This document shows positions 8,957-17,319 of a stretch of 64,000 bases of DNA, in pieces. The notes beneath the pieces are model-generated. The model searched no databases, was not told where the DNA came from, and saw nothing but the letters and a program-made list of their open reading frames with translations. The first letter of the stretch is position 1. Each line of letters opens with the position of its first letter. The stretch lies in assembly GCA_965662365.1 (NCBI GenBank), contig CBFIHR010000004.1, forward strand, positions 1-64,000, given 5' to 3'. The position numbers and the translations under genes were made by a program. The stretch is from CAWVWD01 sp965662365 (lineage in GTDB: Bacteria; Bacteroidota; Bacteroidia; Chitinophagales; Saprospiraceae).

Positions 8957-9069
8957 TGCCATCAAGTCGGTAAAACGAATGATTATCCGTGAAATAATCG
9001 TTGGTAATTTATTATTTTTAGTTACTAATTTTTGACAGTGACCTATGTAAAAAGCTAACATGATTTATT

Positions 9070-9077
9070 TAGATTTG
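9070..9077 (+). promoter_or_regulatory. Possible -7 element of the NlpC/P60 gene
   Basis: tagatttg matches TAnnTTTG, 31 nt before the ATG at 9109. A TTTG at 9031 is too far away to be a normal -33 element. Confidence 0.38.
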
Positions 9078-9108
9078 AGCATCAAAACAATCTAAAAAAC
9101 TATCTACC

Positions 9109-9669
9109 ATGTCACACGTTTTAATTGCCTTTTTATTAACATTCGGTGCATCATTAGATGCAGAAATAAACACGCCAAAGTCAACAGAGCCGATCCACAG
9201 AATTTATAAGCAAACACCAGCAGAACGAGAAGCAGATCTCAGAAAATGGGTCGGTGGTTATGGAGAATCTTTCGGCGGAATTGACTACAAGTGGGGCGGA
9301 AAAACATCAAAAGGTTTTGATTGCTCTGGGTTTACAAAATTCGTTTTTGGTTCTTATGGCATTGACTTATCGGGGCATTCAGGAACACAAGCAACACAAG
9401 GCAGGGCGATTAGTTTACAAAACGCTCAACCAGGTGACTTGGTCTTTTTTGGATATGGCGGTCGAGTGACGCACGTCGCTATTATTTGTGAAAATACAGC
9501 TGACGGCATCATTGCTGTTCACAGTACATCTTCTAAAGGTATTATGAAACAAAATATCTCTAAATCAAGCTACTGGAGTCCAAAAATCCTATTTGCCCGA
9601 GATGTGATTAGTCGCTACATTGATGAAGATTTTAGCAAAGATTTGATCAATACTCGTGATGCTAAGTAA
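9109..9669 (+). CDS. NlpC/P60 cysteine peptidase (cell-wall endopeptidase)
   Basis: 186 residues. The NlpC/P60 fold occupies about residues 45-165 with the Cys in DCSGF (Cys72), the His in THVAI (His122) and the third polar residue in VHST (His138); YKWGG and PGDLVFF are typical family signatures. Such enzymes cut the D-glutamyl-diaminopimelate bond in peptidoglycan peptides. The N-terminus has a weak hydrophobic segment (residues 4-14) that could be a signal peptide. A single catalytic domain without an obvious SH3 or LysM targeting module. Confidence 0.92.
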   Translation: MSHVLIAFLLTFGASLDAEINTPKSTEPIHRIYKQTPAEREADLRKWVGGYGESFGGIDYKWGGKTSKGFDCSGFTKFVFGSYGIDLSGHSGTQATQGRAISLQNAQPGDLVFFGYGGRVTHVAIICENTADGIIAVHSTSSKGIMKQNISKSSYWSPKILFARDVISRYIDEDFSKDLINTRDAK

Positions 9670-9735
9670 AATGAACGGTTAAATTGTTTTGACGTATTGG
9701 ATTTAAAATATTTCAAAAAACAATTTACCTTGTAG

Positions 9736-9840
9736 TTTTTAGTGATTAGTCAATTAGTTAAAATTTAAAGCATTTAAATAATGTTAAAATCAAACCACCT
9801 TTTGTAAAATGTATTTTTATAATTGACTAATCACTAAAAA
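9736..9840. repeat. Heptanucleotide-type inverted repeat, tagtgat type
   Basis: A perfect 21-bp inverted repeat: 9736-9756 pairs with 9820-9840 (63-nt loop). The arm steps as tagtgat/tagtcaa. It lies 37 nt upstream of the methyltransferase start at 9878. Confidence 0.85.
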
Positions 9841-9877
9841 ACGATTTATTAACGACAATCAAACAATTCAATAATCA

Positions 9878-10351
9878 ATGAATTTACTACTTTTCGCTCC
9901 GGAATACCGTCCGAATTTATCTTCGATGATTCGTACCGCAGAATTCTATGGTTTCAAACAAATCTATATTTATGATAAAAATGATTTGATGAAACCGCCA
10001 ACCAACAAAAAAGGACGTGCCGATATGGCACACATGGCGAAGGTTTGGACAGCCGGTGCTATTGATCATATTGAAATTATCCGAATTGATAATATTTCCA
10101 CTTTTTTAAAGCATTATCATGGTCGAACGGTCGCTACAATCGTTAACGAATCGGCAACTCATTTATCTGATTTTCAATTTCAATCGGAGGATTTAATCAT
10201 TGTTGGAAGCGAGCGGAACGGTTTGCCACAAGATATTATTGAAATCATTAACGAAGCGATTTATATTCCTGCCAAAGGCGTAACGGATTGCTTGAATGTT
10301 GCGGTGACTTTCGGGATTGTGGTGCAACAGGCTTTATTATCTGTTGAGTAG
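9878..10351 (+). CDS. SpoU/TrmH-family RNA methyltransferase
   Basis: 157 residues. The SPOUT fold motifs are present: NLSSMIRTAEFYG (motif 1), IVGSERNGLP (motif 2) and IPAKGVTDCLNVAVTFGI (motif 3, forming the trefoil knot and SAM pocket). Members 2'-O-methylate ribose in tRNA or rRNA; at this minimal length and without an N-terminal extension the target cannot be assigned. It stands alone, preceded by the hairpin array at 9736-9840, and converges on recJ with only about 20 nt between the stops. Confidence 0.88.
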   Translation: MNLLLFAPEYRPNLSSMIRTAEFYGFKQIYIYDKNDLMKPPTNKKGRADMAHMAKVWTAGAIDHIEIIRIDNISTFLKHYHGRTVATIVNESATHLSDFQFQSEDLIIVGSERNGLPQDIIEIINEAIYIPAKGVTDCLNVAVTFGIVVQQALLSVE

Positions 10352-10374
10352 CGACAAGGGCAGTGTCATTTGCC

Positions 10375-12099
10375 CTACCTTTCTGGCTCATAAAACTTTA
10401 AATCCTTTACGTTCAACTGCAAGGAGGTCCGACCTTTCCAATTATTTTCTTCAATTGTATAACACAACTCAAACGGTTGTTTGTCCTTGATATACGGGTA
10501 ATAATCACCAAAATTAAAGGCAATTGCATCTTGCACAGGACTTGGTTCTGGATCCGTTTGTTGGATTTTTAGTTTGATGTGTTTTTCTTTTAATAATCGA
10601 GATTTTCCAACATCTGTAACATTAGAAGTACGAAAAACTGGTCGCATATTTCGTGGACCAAAAGGGGCAAACTGGCAGAGGATTTTCCAAAATTTATCAT
10701 GTTTCAAATACCTAAAATCTAAATCTGCACTAACTTTTATTTTTGGTGTCAAATGTTCAAAAGTGATACTTTCCGAAACCACTTTTTCAAATCGTTCTTG
10801 AAATTTGGTAATATTTTCGGGCAGCATTGTCAGTCCTGCGGCATATTTATGTCCACCAAAATTGATAAATAAATCGTCGCAGCTTTTCAAGGCTTCGTGA
10901 ATATCAAAACCACTGACCGAACGAGCCGAGCCGACGATTTTATCACCTGATTTAGATAAAATAATTGTTGGTCGATGAAAGGTTTCAATCATACGAGAAG
11001 CGACAATTCCTAATACGCCTTTATGCCAATCTTTGCCGTATAAGACAATCGTTTTGCGTGTTTTCCAGTTAGGATTTGACGTGACCTGTTGCGTTGCTTC
11101 TTCGGTGATACCTTTCTCGAAGGTCTTGCGTTTGATATTTTCATACTTGAGTTTTTCAGCATTTTCTTTTGCTTCGTGTTTGTCTTTCGACAATAATAAT
11201 TTAACGGCATTTTTAGCATCTGATAATCTTCCAGCAGCGTTGATCATTGGGCCAATTCCGAATACGACACTACTAATTGTTAATGGATAACTCCGATTTG
11301 CTATAGCAATCAAGGCTTTCAAACCCTCTCTTGCAGATTCGTTCAAATACTGTAAGCCGTAATACGCCAGTACTCGATTTTCGCCCGTAATCGGTACAAT
11401 GTCACAAGCAATACTGACCATTAACAAATCTAATAAATCCGTTGCTTCTTTGAAGTCCAAGTCATTTTTTTCAACATAGGCTTGTACTAACTTAAAAGCC
11501 ACACCACAACCGCTTAACTCTTTGTAAGGATAATCACAATCTGCTTGTTTTGGGTCAAGTACCGCAACTGCATCAGGTACGCTTGCCTCAGGTAGGTGAT
11601 GGTCACAAATGATAAAATCTATATTTTTTGACTTCGCATATTCTATTTTTTCAATTGCTTTTATGCCACAATCCATTGCAATGACTAACGAATAACCATT
11701 CTTAGCGGCAAAGTCAATACCTTGATACGAAATTCCATAACCTTCTTTGTAGCGGTGCGGTATATAATATTCTAAATGCTCGTGATGATTTTTCAAAAAC
11801 GAGTACATCAATGCTACAGATGTTGTTCCGTCAACATCATAATCACCATACAATAGGATTTTCTCTTGGTTTTGAATCGCTTTTTCTAATCGAAGTACAG
11901 CATTTTCCATATTTTTCATTAAAAACGGGTCGTGCAAATGCTCTAATTTCGGACGAAAAAATAACTTCGCCTCTTCATAAGTCGTAACACCTCGCTGTAC
12001 CAACAAACGGCAAAAAATCGGATGGATTTTTAAAGATTTTTGCAACTTTTCAACCTTTTCTTCATCCGCTTCGATATAAATCCATTGTTTTTCTATCAT
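10375..12099 (-). CDS. recJ: Single-stranded-DNA-specific exonuclease RecJ
   Basis: 574 residues from the ATG at 12097-12099; the frame is open further to 12180 but that would overlap the upstream gene, and the RecJ-typical start (MIEKQWIYIEADEE) is here. RecJ is a 5'-3' ssDNA exonuclease in RecF-pathway recombination and mismatch and base-excision repair. The DHH domain shows DYDVDGTTS, AMDCGIKA, CDHHLPE; GPMINAAGRLSDA follows; the DHHA1 part has GGHKYAAGLTM and the C-terminal OB region has AFNFGDYY. Full length for the family. It follows the CAP-domain gene with a 52-nt gap, so the two may be co-transcribed. Confidence 0.96.
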   Translation of the reverse strand: MIEKQWIYIEADEEKVEKLQKSLKIHPIFCRLLVQRGVTTYEEAKLFFRPKLEHLHDPFLMKNMENAVLRLEKAIQNQEKILLYGDYDVDGTTSVALMYSFLKNHHEHLEYYIPHRYKEGYGISYQGIDFAAKNGYSLVIAMDCGIKAIEKIEYAKSKNIDFIICDHHLPEASVPDAVAVLDPKQADCDYPYKELSGCGVAFKLVQAYVEKNDLDFKEATDLLDLLMVSIACDIVPITGENRVLAYYGLQYLNESAREGLKALIAIANRSYPLTISSVVFGIGPMINAAGRLSDAKNAVKLLLSKDKHEAKENAEKLKYENIKRKTFEKGITEEATQQVTSNPNWKTRKTIVLYGKDWHKGVLGIVASRMIETFHRPTIILSKSGDKIVGSARSVSGFDIHEALKSCDDLFINFGGHKYAAGLTMLPENITKFQERFEKVVSESITFEHLTPKIKVSADLDFRYLKHDKFWKILCQFAPFGPRNMRPVFRTSNVTDVGKSRLLKEKHIKLKIQQTDPEPSPVQDAIAFNFGDYYPYIKDKQPFELCYTIEENNWKGRTSLQLNVKDLKFYEPER

Positions 12100-12151
12100 G
12101 AGTTTTGGGTTTATTGTTATAACATACTTTGATTCTAAAAAGTGATATTGA

Positions 12152-12985
12152 TCATTGGTCAGGTTTGGTTTGAAACTCAATCATTTTTTTAAAGTCCTCA
12201 TCATTAACTTTTGCAATTATTTTAACATGATATATCTTATCGGATTCTAATGGTTCGAATGGTATTATACAAATCGAATTCCATTGAGTAAAACTTGTCG
12301 CAGGAGATTCAGGTGTCGATAAATGGCAATCAATAATTTCCCCATCTTTAGTTGTCATCTGGAATCTTACATCTTTTACTGTCTGCCGTTTTGTGAAATA
12401 AATAGTTATAGGGAAACCATAATCACCTTGTATCCCAACTGGATGAGGATTTTCTGCTCCCATTTTAACTGGAATGCTTACTTGATTATTGGCAGGATAG
12501 AAAACTACATCTTTATTAGAACTACCTCTAACTCCAGAAATGCAATCAATCAGAGATACCGTCCGATATCCTTCAATTTCATAATACGCTATTCCTATTT
12601 CTTTCAGGTTGGGTTGAAGTAAAGGAATTCTATGATAAAACGACGCTTCCCAACCAGCTACAGATTTTTCGGGTTTTACATAATGTATTACTGATCTCTT
12701 CCCTGCTTTCATACCAGATTCTGAATAGCCTTCAAGTTCAGGAAATTCCTTATGAGCATTTAGTCCCTTTACCTTAGGGCTTTCTCTATTTAAAACTAAA
12801 TACCGAGCGTGATTGTAGCAGCCTATACTTAATTCTTTTGAAATTTTAACTGAATCTAACCCTGCTTCATTTCGTATTCTATTCACTTCAGATAATGCTC
12901 CCTTAATTTGGTCATCAAGTTTCCAGTCATTTCCATAGGAAATACAAGGGAGTAAGAAAAACAATACAACTATGTAATTTTTCAT
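12152..12985 (-). CDS. Exported CAP (SCP-like) domain protein
   Basis: 277 residues from the ATG at 12983-12985, chosen because a signal peptide (MKNYIVVLFFLLPCISYG) starts there. Residues about 25-150 resemble the CAP/SCP family: VNRIRNEAGLDSV, a His in YNHARYLVLN, a second segment with GWEASFYHRIPLLQPNLKEIGIAYY, which matches the family pattern of 'W..S..HR..LL.P....G.GY'. The C-terminal part looks like a beta-sandwich. CAP proteins are extracellular and of varied function. The assignment rests on motif resemblance. Confidence 0.75.
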   Translation of the reverse strand: MKNYIVVLFFLLPCISYGNDWKLDDQIKGALSEVNRIRNEAGLDSVKISKELSIGCYNHARYLVLNRESPKVKGLNAHKEFPELEGYSESGMKAGKRSVIHYVKPEKSVAGWEASFYHRIPLLQPNLKEIGIAYYEIEGYRTVSLIDCISGVRGSSNKDVVFYPANNQVSIPVKMGAENPHPVGIQGDYGFPITIYFTKRQTVKDVRFQMTTKDGEIIDCHLSTPESPATSFTQWNSICIIPFEPLESDKIYHVKIIAKVNDEDFKKMIEFQTKPDQ

Positions 12986-13092
12986 TTGAGTGATTTTTTG
13001 TGAAGAAATTTTGGTCACTACAAGTTAAGCGTATTAGATATTTAGATTTAATCTATGATTTTATAGAAATATTATCAAGTGTGTTAAACTAA

Positions 13093-13122
13093 ACTGTACT
13101 GTCTCAAAAGAAACAGCACAGT
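13093..13122 (-). terminator. Hairpin downstream of the amidase gene
   Basis: 13-nt arms (13093-13105 with 13110-13122, 2 mismatches) around an aaaa loop. No strong U-tract, so a weak terminator. Confidence 0.5.
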
Positions 13123-13132
13123 CAAAAATCAT

Positions 13133-14221
13133 TTACACCTCATAAAATGGTGATCTATCAATATCGAACGGTTCTGGTCCATCATCGTATTCATCATCGG
13201 CGGCTTCTGTAGAACGACTTGAAGCCATCACAGGAACAGATTCTTCCTCGCCTAATATCGAAGCACTTCTCGAAATTACTTCTGAATCTTCTAAAGCATT
13301 TTGAGCTGCTTCTAATTCCGCCTTAGCAGTTGCCAGAGCAGCATTTGCATGCTCGACAGCTTCTTGTGCCTCGGCGACTTTTTTCTCTGCATTTTTGACA
13401 GCATCTTCTAAAGGATTGCCACCATAAGTATCAGCCGTAACACCTGCGATAACACGTTCCCAATCAAATGCTGGTCCAATATCAAACTTATCTGAACGGA
13501 AATTAACGTGTGACGTGATTCCTTCAAAATCTGCCGATCCGGCACGAGTTGTTTTGAAACGATTCGCTTCGTCAACGAATTTTCGTGGAATGTCATACGT
13601 ATTTGTCAAGTAACGCAAGAGTACAATAATTGCATGATACTGCTCATTGGTATAATTGGCAAAATACTGATAACCTCTATATTTTTTAGATAATTTGATG
13701 TATTGTTCGGTATCTTCTAAGGTACAATAAACGTCGTCTTTACTTCTTCGAGGATCAGCTGCTTTTGAGTAAACCGTGTGTAGTTCATTCCCTTTTTTAA
13801 TCAAAGGCCCGTAATTAGAAATCTCAACTCCAATCGATATTTTACTCTGATTACCATTTCCGCCTTGTGCATTTCGCCCCAAATGATACGACCAAGCAGC
13901 AGAACTAAAAAGCTGATAAATCATACCATCACGAGCAACCACAAAGGCTGTCGAAACGTGTCCACGACTTTCGCTGGTTAAGGACAATAAATCACCTTTT
14001 AAGTGACCAACCGTAAAGTGTAAAACCACTTTTTTCTTAGAATACTTTTGATTGTAAAAATAACCTGTAAAACCATTTTTTGGTCGGCAAGTCATACCGT
14101 CTAACATAATGTCTTCATCGGGGACTGGAATAGAAAAAGGAGTTAGTACAAATTGTTTTCCTGGAGCTTTTCCTGTCGCTTGAAACTCAGCTTCTGCTGC
14201 TGCAACTGCTTTAAAATCCAT
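13133..14221 (-). CDS. Amidase_2-type N-acetylmuramoyl-L-alanine amidase with Ala-rich coiled coil
   Basis: 362 residues. Residues about 60-250 match the Amidase_2 (PGRP-like) zinc amidase fold: VVLHFTVGH (first His), GHVSTAFVVARDGMIYQL, SYHLGRN, ISIGVEISNYGPL, ITSHVNFRSDKFDIGPAFDW (second His and Asp). Such enzymes cleave the amide between N-acetylmuramic acid and the stem peptide. The C-terminus (about 265-320) is an Ala/Glu-rich heptad stretch followed by an acidic tail. There is no signal peptide, unlike most wall-recycling amidases, so it may act in the cytoplasm or leave by a non-Sec route. Confidence 0.82.
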   Translation of the reverse strand: MDFKAVAAAEAEFQATGKAPGKQFVLTPFSIPVPDEDIMLDGMTCRPKNGFTGYFYNQKYSKKKVVLHFTVGHLKGDLLSLTSESRGHVSTAFVVARDGMIYQLFSSAAWSYHLGRNAQGGNGNQSKISIGVEISNYGPLIKKGNELHTVYSKAADPRRSKDDVYCTLEDTEQYIKLSKKYRGYQYFANYTNEQYHAIIVLLRYLTNTYDIPRKFVDEANRFKTTRAGSADFEGITSHVNFRSDKFDIGPAFDWERVIAGVTADTYGGNPLEDAVKNAEKKVAEAQEAVEHANAALATAKAELEAAQNALEDSEVISRSASILGEEESVPVMASSRSTEAADDEYDDGPEPFDIDRSPFYEV

Positions 14222-14689
14222 AATTACTTGATTTTTATGAAATTAAGTAACTGATTAGTGATGATAGTATATTTTTAACTGATGTGAATTTTGGATATTT
14301 GTAATTATTTATTTTTTTGTCCAAAATTTACCAATTAAAAACAAGAGAATTAATTAGTTACTTTTGATTTGATATGTTTATTGCAAATTAAGAAAAAATC
14401 AATTGGTTTACAATAGTTTTTTCAATTTCGTAGAAATTAGAAGATTGATTTTTGAGAGATATTGTCAGAAGAGATGTTAGACTGAATAAAAGGGTTAATC
14501 AAAACTTTGAGGGTTATGAAAAAACTTATCAGAGGACTTTTCTCGTAAGTACGATATGGATTGATGGGTTTTTCTAAATGTTTTTTACGACCTTTGTATA
14601 ACTAAATCCTCAAAAATTGGTTTAGTAGTAAATACCGTTTTTGAAAAATTTAGACATTGGCGAAAGCCGCTGTCAAAAACATAAACAAG
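14222..14689. other. Intergenic region, divergent
   Basis: 468 nt between the divergent amidase and lipA genes. A+T-rich, with no small ORF, hairpin or convincing promoter pair that I can support. Confidence 0.5.
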
Positions 14690-15586
14690 ATGATTGAATT
14701 ACCAATTGTTGATAAAGTAGAAAAGCCAAAAAGACGCAAAAAACCTGATTGGTTAAGAGTGAAATTACCAAATGGCGAAAACTTTCGTAAGGTCTCTTCC
14801 ATTGTAAATAATTACAAACTTCATACGATTTGTCAAAGCGGACATTGTCCAAATATGGGCGAATGTTGGGGAGAAGGAACGGCGACGTTTATGATCTTGG
14901 GGAATACTTGTACTCGTTCGTGTTCATTTTGTGCCGTCAAAACAGGTCGACCAAATGAATATGACGAAGATGAACCTTTTCGTGTAGCAGAAGCAATTGA
15001 GTTGATGGGCGTAAAACACGCCGTTATTACCTCTGTCAATCGTGATGAATTGAAGGATCGTGGTGCTTCGATTTGGCATGCGACCGTTCGTGAAATCAAA
15101 ACTCGTACGCCAGAAGTAACAATTGAAACTTTGATTCCGGATACTCGTGCGAATTGGGAAGCATTGGACTTGATGATTTCGGCAGGTCAAGAAGTTGTTT
15201 CTCACAATATGGAAACAGTAAAGCGTTTGTACCGCAAAGTGCGACCACAAGCAAAATATCAACGTAGTTTAGACCAAATTAAGCGAACGAAAGATTTTGG
15301 GAAACGAACAAAATCGGGAATTATGGTCGGTTTAGGCGAAACTAAAGAGGAGGTTTTTGAAATCATGGACGACTTAGTTGCTCACGGTTGTGATGTGTTG
15401 ACGATCGGTCAATATCTTCAACCTACCAAAATGCACTTAGACGTTGCGGAATATATTCATCCAGATTTATTTAAAGAATATGAAGAAGTCGGTCTTGCAA
15501 AAGGTTTCGATTTCGTAGAAAGCGGACCTTTGGTGCGTTCTTCTTATCACGCAGAGCGTCACGTTTTTCCAAATCAACACAAATAG
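14690..15586 (+). CDS. lipA: Lipoyl synthase
   Basis: 298 residues from the ATG at 14690. The frame extends upstream to a TTG at 14657, but the ATG gives the usual length. LipA inserts two sulfur atoms into octanoyl groups on lipoyl domains of 2-oxoacid dehydrogenases and the glycine cleavage system. The auxiliary cluster ligands are in CQSGHCPNMGEC (Cys48, 53, 59), the radical-SAM cluster ligands in CTRSCSFC (Cys74, 78, 81), and the C-terminal RSSYHA motif supplies the serine ligand. TSVNRDELKDRGA and HNMETV are further family landmarks. Monocistronic, with a strong terminator. Confidence 0.97.
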   Translation: MIELPIVDKVEKPKRRKKPDWLRVKLPNGENFRKVSSIVNNYKLHTICQSGHCPNMGECWGEGTATFMILGNTCTRSCSFCAVKTGRPNEYDEDEPFRVAEAIELMGVKHAVITSVNRDELKDRGASIWHATVREIKTRTPEVTIETLIPDTRANWEALDLMISAGQEVVSHNMETVKRLYRKVRPQAKYQRSLDQIKRTKDFGKRTKSGIMVGLGETKEEVFEIMDDLVAHGCDVLTIGQYLQPTKMHLDVAEYIHPDLFKEYEEVGLAKGFDFVESGPLVRSSYHAERHVFPNQHK

Positions 15587-15632
15587 TTTTCTGTGAATAG
15601 TCTTTAGTTAGCAGTTCACAAAGTTTAGTTGC

Positions 15633-15668
15633 AAAAGCGAATTATTCTTAAGAATAATTCGCTTTTTT
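15633..15668. terminator. Bidirectional terminator between lipA and tlpA-like gene
   Basis: Perfect 17-bp palindrome (15633-15649 with 15650-15666) flanked by A- and T-runs; serves both convergent genes. Confidence 0.88.
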
Positions 15669-15680
15669 GCTGCCTACAAC

Positions 15681-16223
15681 CTACTGAACTTTCTTTGCCA
15701 GAATCATATCTAACTCTTGAATAGTTGGATTGACACTAATAATTACGCCATTTTCATTTAACAAATACTTTGTTGGAATTTCTTTAACTCGGTACAATTC
15801 ACCGACTTCTCCTTTCATTCGCCTCAAGTCCGAAACGTGCCCTTTCCAGTTCATACCACGATTTTTAATCGTCTGTTCCCAGCGTTTTTTGTCTTTATCC
15901 ATGGCGACAGCAAGGATTTCAAAACCATCAGCAGCTCCTAATGGCTGATTTTTATATTTGTTATAAAGTTGAACTAAAGCAGGAACTTCTTGCATACAAG
16001 GGCCACACCATGTTCCCCAGAAATCTAATAAAACCAATTTCCCCTCGTAATCGGACAATTTTAAAGTCGAGCCATCAGGCGTTTTGGCACTAAAATCTGG
16101 TGCTTTTTCTCCGACAATAAATTTCGGCTCACGATTAAAAGAGTAATCATATATGTAATATAACGTACCGACTAAGAGAACGGCAGATAAAATATTACTA
16201 AGTGTCAGATATTTCTTCATCAT
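15681..16223 (-). CDS. TlpA/ResA-like membrane-anchored thioredoxin
   Basis: 180 residues with an N-terminal membrane anchor (about residues 8-25). The thioredoxin fold (AlkC-TSA/Redoxin type, residues 37-180) starts with GEKAPDFSAKTPDG and has the redox motif WCGPC (Cys73 and Cys76), followed by IPTKYLLNENG with the cis-proline. Such proteins reduce disulfides in the cell envelope, for example in cytochrome c maturation. The specific partner cannot be read from the neighbours. Confidence 0.9.
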   Translation of the reverse strand: MMKKYLTLSNILSAVLLVGTLYYIYDYSFNREPKFIVGEKAPDFSAKTPDGSTLKLSDYEGKLVLLDFWGTWCGPCMQEVPALVQLYNKYKNQPLGAADGFEILAVAMDKDKKRWEQTIKNRGMNWKGHVSDLRRMKGEVGELYRVKEIPTKYLLNENGVIISVNPTIQELDMILAKKVQ

Positions 16224-16353
16224 TTATTTTTTTGAATTAAAATTTACCCTTCCAAACAGTTGTTGGGAGGAAACAGTTGTAAATTTAGGTATTGATGATG
16301 GTTATTATCGTCATTTTTACGAGTTTTGTGAAATTGATAATAAATCATTAATT

Positions 16354-16863
16354 ATGAAAATATACTATTACTTGATATTTATTGCTTTCGCAATGACAGC
16401 TTGTGGAGAAACAACGCCACAAGACGCTACAGATAAAAAAGAAGAAATTAGTCCTTTTGATTCAGAAAAAATGGCACAAGTCGATCGAGAAATTATCCGA
16501 GAATATATTGGTATTCAGACAGATATGACGTTTGATTCTACCGCATCTGGTATTTTTTATTCTATTGAAAACCCGGGTATTGGAGATCCTCCAACCGACA
16601 ATTCTACAGTTACGGTAGATTATACCTTATATTTGGTAGATGGGACACAGGTCGAAAGCACCATTGCAAATGGTAAACCTTCTTCTTTTGAAGTCGGAAA
16701 AGTTATCGAAGGCTGGAAAGAGTCCTTAAAACTCATGGGAGTAACCGGTAAAGGCACATTTGTGATTCCGTCAGGATTAGGTTACGGATTGAGAAGTGTC
16801 AATGGTTTACCCCGAAATTCTATCTTGGTATTTGATATTGAAATTTTAAAAATTGAAGATTAA
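16354..16863 (+). CDS. FKBP-type peptidyl-prolyl isomerase lipoprotein
   Basis: 169 residues. Lipoprotein signal with lipidated Cys17 (AMTACGE). After a short polar linker, residues about 80-169 form an FKBP domain: VTVDYTLYLVDGTQVEST, FEVGKVIEGWKESLKLM, FVIPSGLGYG and ILVFDIEILKI. It would assist folding of envelope proteins at a membrane-anchored site. A small membrane protein gene follows after 34 nt on the same strand and is probably co-transcribed. Confidence 0.9.
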   Translation: MKIYYYLIFIAFAMTACGETTPQDATDKKEEISPFDSEKMAQVDREIIREYIGIQTDMTFDSTASGIFYSIENPGIGDPPTDNSTVTVDYTLYLVDGTQVESTIANGKPSSFEVGKVIEGWKESLKLMGVTGKGTFVIPSGLGYGLRSVNGLPRNSILVFDIEILKIED

Positions 16864-16897
16864 AAATTGAGCATATAAAAAATAGTAGATAAGAACT

Positions 16898-17137
16898 ATG
16901 AAATGGAAATCTAAACATTATCGAAAATGGTTTGCTTATGGCGGAATTGGTGCCGTATTGATGGGAACAGGTTTGTCAATGGTTGTTGATGCAGGGTTTA
17001 TGCGAAATAATGGTGCTGACTTATGGAACTGGATGACTTATGGAACTGTGGCTTTAGCTGTTTTTATGGCTGGCATTTCCTTTTTTGGAGAAGCTATATT
17101 ATCTAAGGTTCGGTATGAACGAGAAAAAAAATCATAA
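16898..17137 (+). CDS. Small two-helix membrane protein
   Basis: 79 residues with two predicted membrane helices (about 13-31 and 46-66: GGIGAVLMGTGLSMVVDAG and YGTVALAVFMAGISFFGEAIL) and basic ends. I do not recognise a named family. The 34-nt distance from the FKBP gene suggests one operon. It converges on the rhodopsin gene. Confidence 0.7.
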   Translation: MKWKSKHYRKWFAYGGIGAVLMGTGLSMVVDAGFMRNNGADLWNWMTYGTVALAVFMAGISFFGEAILSKVRYEREKKS

Positions 17138-17154
17138 AGACTCCAAAATAAAAG

Positions 17155-17179
17155 GAGGCAACTCGGATAAAGTGCCTCC
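17155..17179. terminator. Hairpin after the small membrane-protein gene
   Basis: ggaggca (17155-17161) pairs with tgcctcc (17173-17179) around an 11-nt loop; no T-run, so weak. Confidence 0.4.
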
Positions 17180-17269
17180 AATCAAAATCCAAAGCATTAT
17201 GTCACAACTATTTCGAATATAATCAGACAGAATACTTGATGCCACGGTTCTTTAATCTCCTGTCAATGA

Positions 17270-17298
17270 TTGGAAGGCATCAGAATTATGCCTTCCAA
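17270..17298 (-). terminator. Hairpin 3' of the rhodopsin gene
   Basis: Perfect 11-bp stem (17270-17280 with 17288-17298) 22 nt after the rhodopsin stop. No U-tract, so it may stabilise the 3' end as much as terminate. Confidence 0.55.
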
Positions 17299-17319
17299 CC
17301 GTATCTTTTGAAGTTATAA

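Noticed and set aside
13133..14221. Prophage lysis module around the amidase
   Set aside because: The flanking genes are ordinary chromosomal genes (CAP protein, lipA), with no holin, spanin or structural phage genes.
14657..14689. A TTG start for lipA
   Set aside because: The ATG at 14690 gives a protein of normal length; the upstream codons are weak and A+T-rich.
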